From: Marisediminitalea aggregata
Lineage (GTDB): Bacteria > Pseudomonadota > Gammaproteobacteria > Enterobacterales > Alteromonadaceae
DNA length: 64,000 bases
Direction: 5' to 3'
NCBI RefSeq assembly: GCF_900129565.1
Contig: NZ_FQWD01000001.1
Coordinates: 186,001-250,000 of the forward strand
Shown here piece by piece: positions 18,817 to 28,243 of this stretch. A model generated the notes under the pieces. It was not told where the DNA came from and did not search any database. It worked only from the letters and a program-made list of their open reading frames with translations. A program made the position numbers and the translations under genes. Within the stretch, counting starts at the first letter, position 1. Every line of letters begins with the position of its first letter.

Positions 18817-20337
18817 TTATCGTGGCGTATCAGCGCAACTTACTCTGCATGCCTGAATAGCCAGCCCCTCACACACAGAGTTAAACGCGTCATTTTCGAG
18901 CAGCGGTAACCCCGCCAGTAGCCCGTTAGACAATGTGTCACGCAGAATAGGAGACAAACTCATGCCGCCGGTGATCATAACTACCTCTGGTTTTATGTCG
19001 GTTTGAGCCAGACATTCTTCTATTAAACGAATCACCTTACTTAGCCAGGATTTCATGGACAGAGCTAACATTTGATTGTCGATGCTAATACTGAAGTCTG
19101 GTTCTATGTACGGCAAAGGCAAAGTAATTTGCGCTTTCGACGACAGTAGTTCCTTAGCCATCCGCGCCGAGTTCACGACTCTGGCCGAGAGCTTTTCTTC
19201 CTGAATGATCAGCAGTCGCTCAAGTAATTCAGGCTCTTTAACAATCGACTTGGTTTGCATGATTTCCAGCCCGTATTCGTCTGAAAAGAAACGAGTGAGC
19301 TTGGGAATATCATCCACGGCGCACATATCAGAAAAATAGGTGGGTGGCACAGGTAATCCATTTTGCATCGACAGTCCTTGCCCCAGATGCGGCGCAATGG
19401 CTTTTAACACCAGGTTTTTATCGCACTCCATGCCGCCCAGACGTTTGCCCGTTACACCCAGTACCGGGTTGTTGTGCTGTTCTGGCTGCGCTGACTCAGG
19501 GCCTAATCGGATACAGCAAATATCGGTTGTCCCGCCGCCCACATCTACCACCAGCGTAGTGGTTTCTGTTGCTAACGTGCGCTCAATTCTGTAGGCAGCA
19601 GCGATAGGCTCTTCAAGGAAGCTAACATGTTTGAACCCGGCCAATGCTGCAGCTTGCTGCATGATATTGATCGCTTGCACATTGCCGGTCTCGCCACGTG
19701 TTCCGTGGAATTTTACCGGCCTGCCAATGACCGCCGTATCGACGGCTTGCTGAAGCTGTGCTTCTGCACATTCACGAAAATAACCAAGCTGTTTGGCTAT
19801 CATGCCAACAAACGCTTCCTGCTGCTGGCTGTCCAGGCTAGCCCCCAGGAAGTTCTTTGGTGAATAGATTAACCGTCCCTTTTCCGGTGTAGCCAGAAAA
19901 CGTCTGAAGCCTTCTTCACCAAAGGCAAAGGTACCGGTTTCCACTAACTGCTTAAGCGACAAATCCTGAACGGTGAGGTCTTTTAGCAGTAATTGAATGG
20001 CGCGCTTTTGTAGCCCCGGGCGGTCGTGAAACTGACCGCGCAGGCTTTCTATCCTGTCGCTGTAAACCTGCTGTTCGTTGGGATCCTGAGCTTCATAGAA
20101 ACGTTGCTTTTCTTTTTCGATTTGCTCACCGATAGTACGCTGTAGCTGTGCCACTTTGGCTTCAACAATCTCATCTGGCGGCGTGGGCAATTCGTCCGGG
20201 TAATATATAAAAATCGACGAGCGAATTTTATTCCCGTCTTTTACCTGAGGATCGAGTTTTACATGAGAGTGATGATTACCGTCAAAGAAGACCACTTCCG
20301 AATTAGACGTACCGTAATCAATACCTATTGCCGCCAT
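18817..20337 (-). CDS. yegD: Hsp70-family chaperone-like ATPase (YegD type)
   Basis: A 506-residue actin-fold ATPase of the YegD branch of Hsp70. Phosphate-1 loop GIDYGTSNSE opens the protein, a phosphate-2 loop reads VVDVGGGTTDI, and the adenosine motif reads VMITGGMSLSP. It lacks the peptide-binding C-terminal domain of DnaK. A charged helical insertion at about 55-110 (VAQLQRTIGEQIEKEKQRF) is likely a coiled coil. YegD-type proteins are assumed to be chaperones, but their clients are unknown. No co-chaperone gene is adjacent. The symbol rests on family resemblance. Confidence 0.85.
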   Translation of the reverse strand: MAAIGIDYGTSNSEVVFFDGNHHSHVKLDPQVKDGNKIRSSIFIYYPDELPTPPDEIVEAKVAQLQRTIGEQIEKEKQRFYEAQDPNEQQVYSDRIESLRGQFHDRPGLQKRAIQLLLKDLTVQDLSLKQLVETGTFAFGEEGFRRFLATPEKGRLIYSPKNFLGASLDSQQQEAFVGMIAKQLGYFRECAEAQLQQAVDTAVIGRPVKFHGTRGETGNVQAINIMQQAAALAGFKHVSFLEEPIAAAYRIERTLATETTTLVVDVGGGTTDICCIRLGPESAQPEQHNNPVLGVTGKRLGGMECDKNLVLKAIAPHLGQGLSMQNGLPVPPTYFSDMCAVDDIPKLTRFFSDEYGLEIMQTKSIVKEPELLERLLIIQEEKLSARVVNSARMAKELLSSKAQITLPLPYIEPDFSISIDNQMLALSMKSWLSKVIRLIEECLAQTDIKPEVVMITGGMSLSPILRDTLSNGLLAGLPLLENDAFNSVCEGLAIQACRVSCADTPR

Positions 20338-20460
20338 GATTTGCCTTTATTACTTAGATTAACGCGTTTCTGTTTGAGAGTGCGTGCTTGTACTTTGTCA
20401 TTGTTGCGGGGGATCATGACTGACTAACAATAAAGTGCAATCCATTTTTCTGTTTTCCCA

Positions 20461-20474
20461 CGTCAATATTGACG
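20461..20474. promoter_or_regulatory. 14-bp perfect palindrome upstream of the Hsp70-like gene
   Basis: CGTCAATATTGACG reads the same on both strands and lies about 125 bases before the start at 20337, in the only noncoding gap upstream of that gene. It could be an operator for a dimeric regulator; no regulator is identified. Confidence 0.3.
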
Positions 20475-20508
20475 ACATCACCACACGGGAATTAACGGAA
20501 AGTTATAG

Positions 20509-20532
20509 AAAGGCGACTTGCAATCGCCTTTT
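20509..20532 (-). terminator. Rho-independent terminator after the LytTR operon
   Basis: Eight-base stems AAAGGCGA and TCGCCTTT enclose a seven-base loop, 41 bases past the stop of the response-regulator gene at 20573. The T-run on the minus strand is short, so termination may be partial. Confidence 0.6.
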
Positions 20533-20572
20533 CTGGTCTTAAATACCGGGTTTCGCGAAGGACTATTACCCC

Positions 20573-21289
20573 CTATAGCGAGCCGGTTAACAATTGCCCC
20601 AACACGGGTTTGAAGGATTTGCCGACTTTAAGCCTGACCTGATTGGCCAGCAGCACTGAGTCCGAATCTTTGCCTATTACACAATGGTTATGCACAACGT
20701 AGGACTTATGAATTTGCGTAAACGCGCTTTCGGGAAGCGCAGCCACCAGCTTTTTAAGTGTGCTGTTTACCAATAACATTGAGTCGCCCAGCCACACTTT
20801 CACATAGTTACCGTATGCCTCAAGGTAGCAAATATCATTGAGTAGAATACGCCGTTGCTCGCGTTCGACTTTTACTACAATGTGATCGGGAATAAGTTCA
20901 GAAACCGTTTGAGAGGCCGCAGGTACCTGGTCGGAAGCCGCGCGCTGGCGAACTTTGTCCAGCGCCATTGATAGTCGTTCGCCACTGACCGGTTTGAGCA
21001 GGTAGTCGGTAACATCCAGTTCAAATCCTTCGAACGCATATTCCTGATAGGCGCTAACGATGACGACTTGCGGCCGGTTAGCCAGCACCTTTAACATCGC
21101 CATTCCATTTAACATGGGCATGTTAATATCCAGCAGCATCAGATCGGCCTGATTTGATGCTAACCAGGCTAAGGCTTCCGTTGCGTTATAGCATTGCTTT
21201 ACCACTCGCATATCGTCGTGATTAGCCAGATGGTGCAACAGCACCCGGTGCGCCAGTGGCTCATCGTCTATGATTAACACATCTAACAC
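20573..21289 (-). CDS. LytTR-family response regulator
   Basis: I choose the GTG at 21289 as start (238 residues). It overlaps the kinase stop codon (GTGTTAG) and has a GGAG site 8 bases upstream; a longer in-frame ATG at 21322 would overlap the kinase by 40 bases. The receiver domain has IIDDE, phospho-acceptor D54 (LMLLDINMPM) and the lysine in YLLKPVSG. The C-terminal third is a LytTR DNA-binding domain (VKVEREQRRILLNDICYLEA, then HKSYVVHN). It pairs with the overlapping LytS-type kinase. The divergent ABC/M1 operon is the obvious target, as in similar arrangements, but this is inferred. Confidence 0.92.
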   Translation of the reverse strand: MLDVLIIDDEPLAHRVLLHHLANHDDMRVVKQCYNATEALAWLASNQADLMLLDINMPMLNGMAMLKVLANRPQVVIVSAYQEYAFEGFELDVTDYLLKPVSGERLSMALDKVRQRAASDQVPAASQTVSELIPDHIVVKVEREQRRILLNDICYLEAYGNYVKVWLGDSMLLVNSTLKKLVAALPESAFTQIHKSYVVHNHCVIGKDSDSVLLANQVRLKVGKSFKPVLGQLLTGSL

Positions 21290-22794
21290 GGTGCCAGCTC
21301 CATTTCCAGACGGGTGTGCCATACGTCTCCCTTCGCCTCACTGACCAACAAATGCTTCTGCGGGAACTGCAAGGCCAGGCGGCGTTTCAGGTTATCCAGC
21401 CCTAACCCGCTGTCACCCTGCGCATCTGAAGTACGCGTATCGATTGCAGCTTGGGATGCGGGTGGTAACGGATTCATACATTCAACCACCAGCGTATTGT
21501 CTCGCAGGGTGACAGACAACGTAAGCTCACAGGGTTTAGGCGCTTTTTCAATGCCGTGTTTGAAGGCATTTTCCAATACAATAATCAGCATGAGTGGTGG
21601 TATCGACCAGTCTTCGGCCTTTTCAGGCCATCTACAGTTAAATTGGCAGTCTGCGGTATAACGCATCCGTTGTAGCGCCAGATAGTCCTGAAGGTAGCCA
21701 ATATCCTCGCTGAGAGACACCCGCTCCAACTGCCCCTTGTACACGGTGTAACGCAGTAGCCCTGCCAGCTTTTCTACCATTTCCGGAGCCTGCTCAGACT
21801 GCTCCAGACACAACGCATAGAGATTGTTTAGCGTATTGAAAAGAAAATGGGGATTCACCTGTTGTTGCAATAATTGTAACTCAGTGCGGGTTTGTTGCTG
21901 AGCAATCGCCGCCAGTTTAGCGCCTTGAGACTGACGCTCAAATGCCAGAATAAGCGGCGCGCTGAATACCAGTAACCAAAATGTCAGCTGGTAGTTAAAA
22001 GGGTCGAACGGGTTGTGATTTTCAGACGGAATCAAGGTAAATTCGGCGACATTGTTGAGTGGCATTAATAGCAACAAGGCACACACGGGCGGACTGAAAA
22101 CCAGAATAAACACCACACAACCAGCCAGGAATGGCACTATGCCATGCACAGCCAGCAATTGCCGGATCAGGATGTAACGATTAAACCAATACACACAAAA
22201 TAAAGCGCCGGCCATTACACCGAACTGCCAGAAATAATGCGTAAACAAGGGCAACTCGTTTACTATCTGAGCGAAGTCAATGATCATTGCCAGAGGTTGG
22301 TTGATCATCGGGTCCACATTGTGCAAAAACACACCTGCCATGGTAAATGTCCAGATCACCAGACAAACAGCCACCATGGTGTCCAGAGACAGCAGCGTCG
22401 ACAGCCAGCTGCTGGCACCCTGAGTAACCCGTCCGAGCAGGTGATGTAAAAACCACATGCCACTGGCTCCGGCAGCCAGCATATATCCCTGTCCACCCAA
22501 TAAATGCCAGTCATTAAACGTTGCACTGTGATGGGCGAATGCCGTCGCCGCCAGAGGGTACCCTACGAAACCAGCCAGCCAAAACAGCAGTGCTTTTATT
22601 CTGTGACTGTGCCATGCCGCATAATGAGCAATGAAAAAGGGCAGCATTTCTAACAGAAGCTGGCCGTGTGTATGCAGCAGCAAAAGCGGATCAGGTGTTC
22701 GGAAAGACACAAAACGAATGGAGGCTTCAAGTAGCACGGCCGCCAAAACAGGTAATAACAGCAACCCGTTTTTGCGTAATTCAACAGTCATTAT
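21283..22794 (-). CDS. LytS-type membrane sensor histidine kinase
   Basis: The start at 22794 (MTVELRKNG, 503 residues) follows a GGGAG ribosome site; an in-frame ATG at 22854 would add 20 residues. The N-terminal 320 residues hold about eight hydrophobic helices. The cytoplasmic part is of the His_kinase type: QQVNPHFLFNTLNNLYAL carries the phospho-acceptor histidine, PPLMLIIVLENAFKHGI is the N box, and GLGLDNLKRRLAL is the G box. The overlapping LytTR regulator is its partner. The membrane domain matches no sensor family I can name, so the signal is unknown. Confidence 0.9.
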   Translation of the reverse strand: MMTVELRKNGLLLLPVLAAVLLEASIRFVSFRTPDPLLLLHTHGQLLLEMLPFFIAHYAAWHSHRIKALLFWLAGFVGYPLAATAFAHHSATFNDWHLLGGQGYMLAAGASGMWFLHHLLGRVTQGASSWLSTLLSLDTMVAVCLVIWTFTMAGVFLHNVDPMINQPLAMIIDFAQIVNELPLFTHYFWQFGVMAGALFCVYWFNRYILIRQLLAVHGIVPFLAGCVVFILVFSPPVCALLLLMPLNNVAEFTLIPSENHNPFDPFNYQLTFWLLVFSAPLILAFERQSQGAKLAAIAQQQTRTELQLLQQQVNPHFLFNTLNNLYALCLEQSEQAPEMVEKLAGLLRYTVYKGQLERVSLSEDIGYLQDYLALQRMRYTADCQFNCRWPEKAEDWSIPPLMLIIVLENAFKHGIEKAPKPCELTLSVTLRDNTLVVECMNPLPPASQAAIDTRTSDAQGDSGLGLDNLKRRLALQFPQKHLLVSEAKGDVWHTRLEMELAPC

Positions 22795-22869
22795 TCGCTC
22801 CCAATGCCACACGTTGCCAATACATTTCCTGGTAGTTTGCAGCACGTTGGCCATCAGCTCACGCTTTGC

Positions 22870-22898
22870 ATGACGAAGCTACGCAATTTGATGACGAA
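22870..22898. promoter_or_regulatory. Direct repeat with 21-bp period, candidate LytTR operator
   Basis: ATGACGAA occurs at 22870-22877 and again at 22891-22898, exactly 21 bases apart, which is two helical turns. LytTR regulators typically bind paired direct repeats at this period. The repeats lie just upstream of the kinase gene, so they could serve autoregulation. The match to the published LytTR consensus is only loose. Confidence 0.4.
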
Positions 22899-22952
22899 AG
22901 TAAAATTCCGCCAGCCATCCCCCTGCATGCAAGGATAATTACAACAAACTAT

Positions 22953-22983
22953 ACGGTTGTCACCCCATTCCGCACGTTAGTCA
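22953..22983. promoter_or_regulatory. Second candidate LytTR operator, facing the ABC operon
   Basis: ACGGTTGTCA and CACGTTAGTCA are two related elements about 20-21 bases apart. CACGTTAGT fits 8 of 9 positions of the LytTR half-site consensus as I remember it. The pair lies 71-101 bases before the ABC ATPase start, in the correct place for an activator site. Confidence 0.35.
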
Positions 22984-23053
22984 TTCATTGCTCCCCCTTT
23001 CTGCAAGCTAGCTCTAAAGTAACCGGGTAATTTACACCAGGGACGTAAACACG

Positions 23054-23917
23054 ATGCTCTCATTACAACAAGTTAGTAAAACCTATGCCGACGGGACAGT
23101 CGCCCTCGACAGTCTGTCACTGACACTCCCGTCAGGTATGGTGGGCTTACTCGGCCCCAACGGTGCAGGTAAATCAAGCCTGATGCGCACTATTGCCTGT
23201 CTGCAAACGCCGGACAGCGGCGACATTCTTTTTAACGGCACAAGTGTGCTGGCATCGCCTCACTTGTTGCGCCAGCAACTGGGGTATTTACCACAGTCTT
23301 TCGGGGTGTATCCTCACATGAGCTGTGTAGCCTTGCTACATCACATAGCCGCGCTCAAAAACATATCTCGATCGAAGGCTCGGTCCCAAATAGATGAATT
23401 GCTCAGCATCACAAACCTGACTCAGCATGCCGGCAAACGGGTAAGCACATTCTCGGGCGGTATGCGTCAGCGCTTTGGCATCGCGCAGGCGCTGTTGGGC
23501 GACCCGCGCATTCTGATCATGGATGAACCGACCGCCGGACTGGATCCACAAGAAAGACAACGTTTACACGGTATGCTCATTTCGCTGAGCAAAAATAAGC
23601 TGGTGTTACTGTCTACCCACATTGTGGAAGACATTGAACACCTTTGCCCCCACGCCACACTAATGATGCAAGGGCGCATTGTTGACAGCGGTGCCATGCA
23701 TTCACTGATTTCGCCTATGGAAAACAAAGTGTGGGAGAGCGCCTCCAAGCCCGACAGAGGTGTGCTGCTGGGCGAGCATTATCATTGCGGTCAGCCAGTG
23801 TGGCGATTGTTTAATGACGAACAACCCACCCCGGATGCAGTATTAGTTAACGCCACCCTACAAGATCGGTATTTTTATAAATTAGCCCTACAGGTGAAAA
23901 GCCATGTTGCTCATTAA
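23054..23917 (+). CDS. ABC transporter ATP-binding protein
   Basis: A 287-residue ABC ATPase. Walker A is GPNGAGKSS (about 34-42), the signature is TFSGGMRQRFGIAQAL, Walker B is ILIMDEPTAGLDP, and the switch histidine is in LLSTHIVEDIEH. The C-terminal 70 residues are an extra domain common in export-type ATPases of the CcmA/NatA class. It overlaps the following permease gene by 14 bases, so they form one operon, divergent from the LytS/LytTR pair. The function is probably export or membrane remodelling together with the M1-fused permease. Confidence 0.92.
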   Translation: MLSLQQVSKTYADGTVALDSLSLTLPSGMVGLLGPNGAGKSSLMRTIACLQTPDSGDILFNGTSVLASPHLLRQQLGYLPQSFGVYPHMSCVALLHHIAALKNISRSKARSQIDELLSITNLTQHAGKRVSTFSGGMRQRFGIAQALLGDPRILIMDEPTAGLDPQERQRLHGMLISLSKNKLVLLSTHIVEDIEHLCPHATLMMQGRIVDSGAMHSLISPMENKVWESASKPDRGVLLGEHYHCGQPVWRLFNDEQPTPDAVLVNATLQDRYFYKLALQVKSHVAH

Positions 23918-26900
23918 TGAATGGCGACTGTACTGCCGCCAACCAGTGGTTTGGTTATGTCTGCTTGGGTTGCCCGGATTATCGGTACTACTGACGCAAG
24001 GTTTGTCGGTAGACGATGCACAACTGGCAAAACGCCTCACTCTGGTAAATATTACCGTGCTCATGATGACGCTGCCGATTGTGATTGGCGCCCTCACCCC
24101 TGCCATACTCATGCGCGAGCAACTCTACCAGATGCAGGAACTCACAGCGGCGACGCCCACCAATGAACGTAAACGGCGATATTATCAGCTCATGGGATTG
24201 TTAAGTCTGGTTATCCTGCTTTGCTTTGTTTCAGCCTCGTTGCAACTATTGGTATTGTCTTTTTATGGGTCGTTTGATGCCATACTCCTGCTAACCGGCT
24301 TAAAGAATGCGCTGGTGTTAACTCTGCCCGCTTGCGTTCTCTACTGTTCGCTCGCCCTGTACGCAGCACAATCTGCCAAAAGTCCGCTGACGATTTATGC
24401 GCTGTTTGCGTTGTGCTGGGTAGGCTATGTCATGCTCGCTTCAATTACCGGCTCACCTGTGCTGGCAGGTAGCAGTATTCTCAACCCCATCCTGTATCAG
24501 GCTATGCTGCTATTTGACCCGCTTGGCTTTACGGCTGTTTTCGACCAGTACCAATCCGGTGCCCCCCAGTGGGCCATGTCGATGGGAATAGTCACCAACC
24601 GTTTGATTTGGCTTTTCATATCCGCATTTGTTATTCACCGCACTTTATCTGCCCCATCGCAAATATTGTTTACCGCGCCTTCAAGCACAGGGCTATTCAA
24701 GGTGTTTAGCCTGTTTTCAGCGGCGCTAACACAGGTTCGCCGACTTGTGTTCTCAGACAAAGTGCTTTCAAACACACTGATTCCAGACATAGTGCAGCAA
24801 TGGCGTTACTCCCCGTTTGGGGCCCTGTTTTCGGGGATGTGCAGTATTGTTATTCACAACTGTATCTTTGTGTTCATCATACTGTTTTATGGCGGCGCCG
24901 TGTTTTCAGAAGTGCTGGCAGGCATTGACTACGCGGAGTTTGGCGCGGTTATTACACCGCAAAGTAGCGATGCGCTGAATCGCGTTGCCTGGGATATTCT
25001 GCCCTTCGCAGGCTGCGTATTAATGGCGCTGTGGAGCTGGCAGCTCGGTTGGGAAAACCAGCGTCATCGCGTCGCAGAACTCATTGCCGCCGCGCCGGTT
25101 ACCAATGTTCAACTTATCCTGGCGCAGGCAGCTACGTTGTTCGTTGCCTGGTGTATCCTGCTTGTGACTACAGCATTGGCTACCGCAACCAGCCAGTTGC
25201 TGTCGTCGAGTGCAATTGAGGCTGGTACCTACTGGTTAGTGTTGTTGATGGGAGGCGCTCCCGTCTTGTTGTTTGGCTGGTTTTGCCTGGCACTACATCA
25301 TCTGTTTCGTCACTCTCTGACAGCTGGCGTAGTCGGACTACTGCTGCTGATCGTGAAGTTCACGCCGGTACTTAACCTAGCCGGTATATCTCACCCACTT
25401 CTGGACTTTGCCGGTACGCCACTGCAACCCCTTGATGCATTGATTGGCTTTTCAAGAAGTGCATCCACGTTTGCCCCCTACGCCTTGGTGTGGGTCATTT
25501 TGACGCTGTCTGCGCTGGGATTAGCAATCATCATGAGTCATCGTGGCACTGGCCTGTCACTGGTGAAGTGGCGACATTTACCGGTTGCCGGTTTTCTTAT
25601 AGCGGGCCTGGTGGTATGCACGGTATCTGCCTTTCACCTGCTACTGAAAAGCGAAAAGCCGCAGATGTCTGCCGATGCACGTTACGCACTGCGCGCCGAC
25701 TATGAAAAACAATTCGCACACTGGGACGCTGTTCCGCAACCTATTGTTACGCATATTGATGCCAAAGTGGATTTTTACCCTGAAGCTCGTCAGGCGTCAC
25801 TGTCTTTGGACATGCAATTAACCAACGTAACTACCAGCCCCATTACAGAGATCTTAATTGGTAGCTTTCCGGGTTTTACCCCACAAACATTAACGCTGGA
25901 CGGCGCTAACCTGTCTTTTCAGGATACGCAATTACACCAATACGTATTTACCGTGGCAGCCCCGCTTATGCCGAAAGACAGCATAACACTGCACGCCTCT
26001 ATACTGGTGGACGGCGCACGCCTGTGGCTCCCCGCAGGTCATCAGGTGCTGTTACCAGAATTCAGCTATTTGCGCGCCATTCCAATGCTGCCATATGTGG
26101 GCTTCAATCGGCAGTACACGCTGCGTGATGAGCAAACCCGACTCCAGTTTGGCTTACCCGAACTCAACATGGCGCAGCCAAGTACATTTGCCCATCACCC
26201 ACCGACAACCAAACCTTCGTCGCGTCCGATTACGCTTCACAGCAAGGTTTCCGCTCCGCTTTCACACAGTGTGGTAGCGCAAGGCACCAAGGTACACGAA
26301 TGGCAGCAAGATGGCCGTCGGTATGTGGAATTTAAAACAGTCACCCCCATTCGCAACATCCCGGTATGGCTGACATCGATTCAGACACCACTGTCCAGTG
26401 TCATTAAACTCAGTACACACTCAGTCAACGTGCATTATATTGGACTGGGAGACACGCTAACCGGCGCACCGTCTTCCGATGCTCATGCCATTCATAAGCT
26501 GGCAGTAAGTGATACGCTGCAGTGGTTTTCCAACACTCTTATCCCCTACCCGTACTCTGATTTGTCGCTGGTATTTATTCCCGAAATCGGCCCGAGTGGC
26601 TATGCACTGCCCCTAGTTATCTTAATGTCACACCGACTCGCCGTTAGGGCAAGGCCGGCGGACGATGCCGGGTTTGATCAGCGCTATCGAAGAACAGTGC
26701 ACGAGGTAGCGCACCAGTGGTTTGGTCATACGCTGGGGTATGGCGTAGAGGAAGACGGGTCATTTTTAATTGAGTCATTGGCCAAATACACCGAGTTGGT
26801 GCTGATTGAACAACGATTTGGCAAATCGGCCATGCAGGCACTCGTTGAGTACGAAAAAACACGGTATCAGTATTCTCTTCGTGGCAGGTTAACGTCACAG

Positions 26901-27149
26901 CAGGCCATTATTGACGCCACGCATTCTGCGGATGTGTATTCCAGAGCGACCATAGTGTTCGCTGAATTACGCGAACGGCTGGGAGACAAAGTGATTGTCG
27001 ATACATTGAATGAACTGTTTGCGAAAAACCAACCGGGATTCCACAGCGTCACATCGCTGGACTTTGTTCATGCGTTATTAGCGCGAGCACCTGATGAACA
27101 CCAAAACGCGGTGCGGGCCTTGCTATTAAGTGGCGAGACTGATTTGTAG
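23904..27149 (+). CDS. ABC permease fused to an M1-type metallopeptidase domain
   Basis: A 1,081-residue protein. The first 580 residues or so hold about 12 membrane helices in two ABC-2-like halves. The remaining 500 residues form a soluble gluzincin aminopeptidase domain. HEVAH sits at 933-937 and the third zinc ligand is E957 (LIESLAKY), a spacing also seen in other ABC-fused M1 proteins. The peptidase domain should face the periplasm. Family members are annotated as ABC transporter permease/M1 aminopeptidase, but substrates are unknown. The context with a LytTR two-component system suggests response to membrane-active peptides or envelope stress, an inference only. Confidence 0.88.
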   Translation: MLLINEWRLYCRQPVVWLCLLGLPGLSVLLTQGLSVDDAQLAKRLTLVNITVLMMTLPIVIGALTPAILMREQLYQMQELTAATPTNERKRRYYQLMGLLSLVILLCFVSASLQLLVLSFYGSFDAILLLTGLKNALVLTLPACVLYCSLALYAAQSAKSPLTIYALFALCWVGYVMLASITGSPVLAGSSILNPILYQAMLLFDPLGFTAVFDQYQSGAPQWAMSMGIVTNRLIWLFISAFVIHRTLSAPSQILFTAPSSTGLFKVFSLFSAALTQVRRLVFSDKVLSNTLIPDIVQQWRYSPFGALFSGMCSIVIHNCIFVFIILFYGGAVFSEVLAGIDYAEFGAVITPQSSDALNRVAWDILPFAGCVLMALWSWQLGWENQRHRVAELIAAAPVTNVQLILAQAATLFVAWCILLVTTALATATSQLLSSSAIEAGTYWLVLLMGGAPVLLFGWFCLALHHLFRHSLTAGVVGLLLLIVKFTPVLNLAGISHPLLDFAGTPLQPLDALIGFSRSASTFAPYALVWVILTLSALGLAIIMSHRGTGLSLVKWRHLPVAGFLIAGLVVCTVSAFHLLLKSEKPQMSADARYALRADYEKQFAHWDAVPQPIVTHIDAKVDFYPEARQASLSLDMQLTNVTTSPITEILIGSFPGFTPQTLTLDGANLSFQDTQLHQYVFTVAAPLMPKDSITLHASILVDGARLWLPAGHQVLLPEFSYLRAIPMLPYVGFNRQYTLRDEQTRLQFGLPELNMAQPSTFAHHPPTTKPSSRPITLHSKVSAPLSHSVVAQGTKVHEWQQDGRRYVEFKTVTPIRNIPVWLTSIQTPLSSVIKLSTHSVNVHYIGLGDTLTGAPSSDAHAIHKLAVSDTLQWFSNTLIPYPYSDLSLVFIPEIGPSGYALPLVILMSHRLAVRARPADDAGFDQRYRRTVHEVAHQWFGHTLGYGVEEDGSFLIESLAKYTELVLIEQRFGKSAMQALVEYEKTRYQYSLRGRLTSQQAIIDATHSADVYSRATIVFAELRERLGDKVIVDTLNELFAKNQPGFHSVTSLDFVHALLARAPDEHQNAVRALLLSGETDL

Positions 27150-27165
27150 ATATCGATTTGAACTG

Positions 27166-27193
27166 ATCGCTATCCACGCGGATAGCGATATTT
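27166..27193. terminator. Bidirectional terminator between convergent genes
   Basis: Ten-base stems ATCGCTATCC and GGATAGCGAT around ACGC, between the M1-fusion stop (27149) and the LysR stop (27219). ATTT follows on the plus strand; T content is modest on either side. Confidence 0.55.
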
Positions 27194-27218
27194 GTCGATG
27201 ACAACAGGCTTCAACAAA

Positions 27219-28139
27219 CTAACGGATGAGACCTTGCACTCGCATGCTATCAAGCAAATGCTGACAATGCTGCGTTAAATGTTCTCTTAACTTTCGTATA
27301 GCAGGAGTTATTAACTGCCTGCTCGGGCAAATCAGCCATAGCTCGGTTGGAGGAGCTGTAAACTCCTGCAATATCGGTACTACGCGGCCGCTTAGTAAAT
27401 CCGTTGACATATCGAGTGCTGACTTCATGGCGATTCCCTTTCCCGATACACACCATCGCCTCACCAGGTCAGCATCGTTGGCCGCTCTGTTTCCCCCTAC
27501 CCGAACCGGAAATTTTTCTCCGTTGCGAGTAAACGTCCAAGCGTGATGAAGTGTGCCTTTCAACTCATAGAGCAAGCTATTATGCGACGTTAAATCAGAG
27601 GGGTGTTCTGGTCTGCCGCATTGCGCCAGGTACGCGGGCGATGCACAAACGACTCTTGGTACGTCGCAGATTTTGAAACCGTAAACGCTCTCGTTGTTGT
27701 AGGGTATGTAACGTAACGCGACATCCAGAGGAGCGCGGTAAAAGTCGACATTACTGTCACTAACGTGCAGTTTTAGCGACACCTTCGAATAGCTATCCAT
27801 AAACGCATCAAGCCATTCCAGCAGAATATTCCGGCCCAAATCCGATGGGGCCGACAGCCTGATCTCGCCTTCAATAGTACCCAACATATGTTTAGATTGC
27901 TGTTCAACCTGATTTAGTAAGGCAACGGCCTGTGCGAGTTGTGACAGCGCTTGTTCACCAGCGCTGGTGATTTTCAATTTTCGGGTTGAACGCTGAAACA
28001 ATGTCACGCCCAGCGATGTTTCTACCCGCTTTACGGCCGCACTGGCAGTAGCCACGAGCAAATCCATACTCTCGGCTGCCTGCTTAATACTTTTCTGCTC
28101 GGCTACTTTTAGAACAATTTTCAGATCGTTTACATTCAT
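27219..28139 (-). CDS. LysR-family transcription regulator
   Basis: A 306-residue LysR regulator with the N-terminal helix-turn-helix at about 1-60 (DLKIVLKVAEQKSIKQAAES, then VKRVETSLGVTLFQR) and a periplasmic-binding-protein-like effector domain from about 90. The sequence resembles the DNA-binding part of AaeR/YafC-like regulators. It is divergent from the zinc-independent oxidoreductase gene with 104 bases between, the standard arrangement in which a LysR protein controls its neighbour and itself. The effector is unknown. Confidence 0.9.
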   Translation of the reverse strand: MNVNDLKIVLKVAEQKSIKQAAESMDLLVATASAAVKRVETSLGVTLFQRSTRKLKITSAGEQALSQLAQAVALLNQVEQQSKHMLGTIEGEIRLSAPSDLGRNILLEWLDAFMDSYSKVSLKLHVSDSNVDFYRAPLDVALRYIPYNNESVYGFKICDVPRVVCASPAYLAQCGRPEHPSDLTSHNSLLYELKGTLHHAWTFTRNGEKFPVRVGGNRAANDADLVRRWCVSGKGIAMKSALDMSTDLLSGRVVPILQEFTAPPTELWLICPSRQLITPAIRKLREHLTQHCQHLLDSMRVQGLIR

Positions 28140-28243
28140 ATTATCAATTTATTTTTGATACTGAACAAAAGAATAAGCTGTTTTTAATTAACAAAACAAG
28201 ATCTACACTGCATTCAATTCTGATAACACCACAAGGTAACGTT

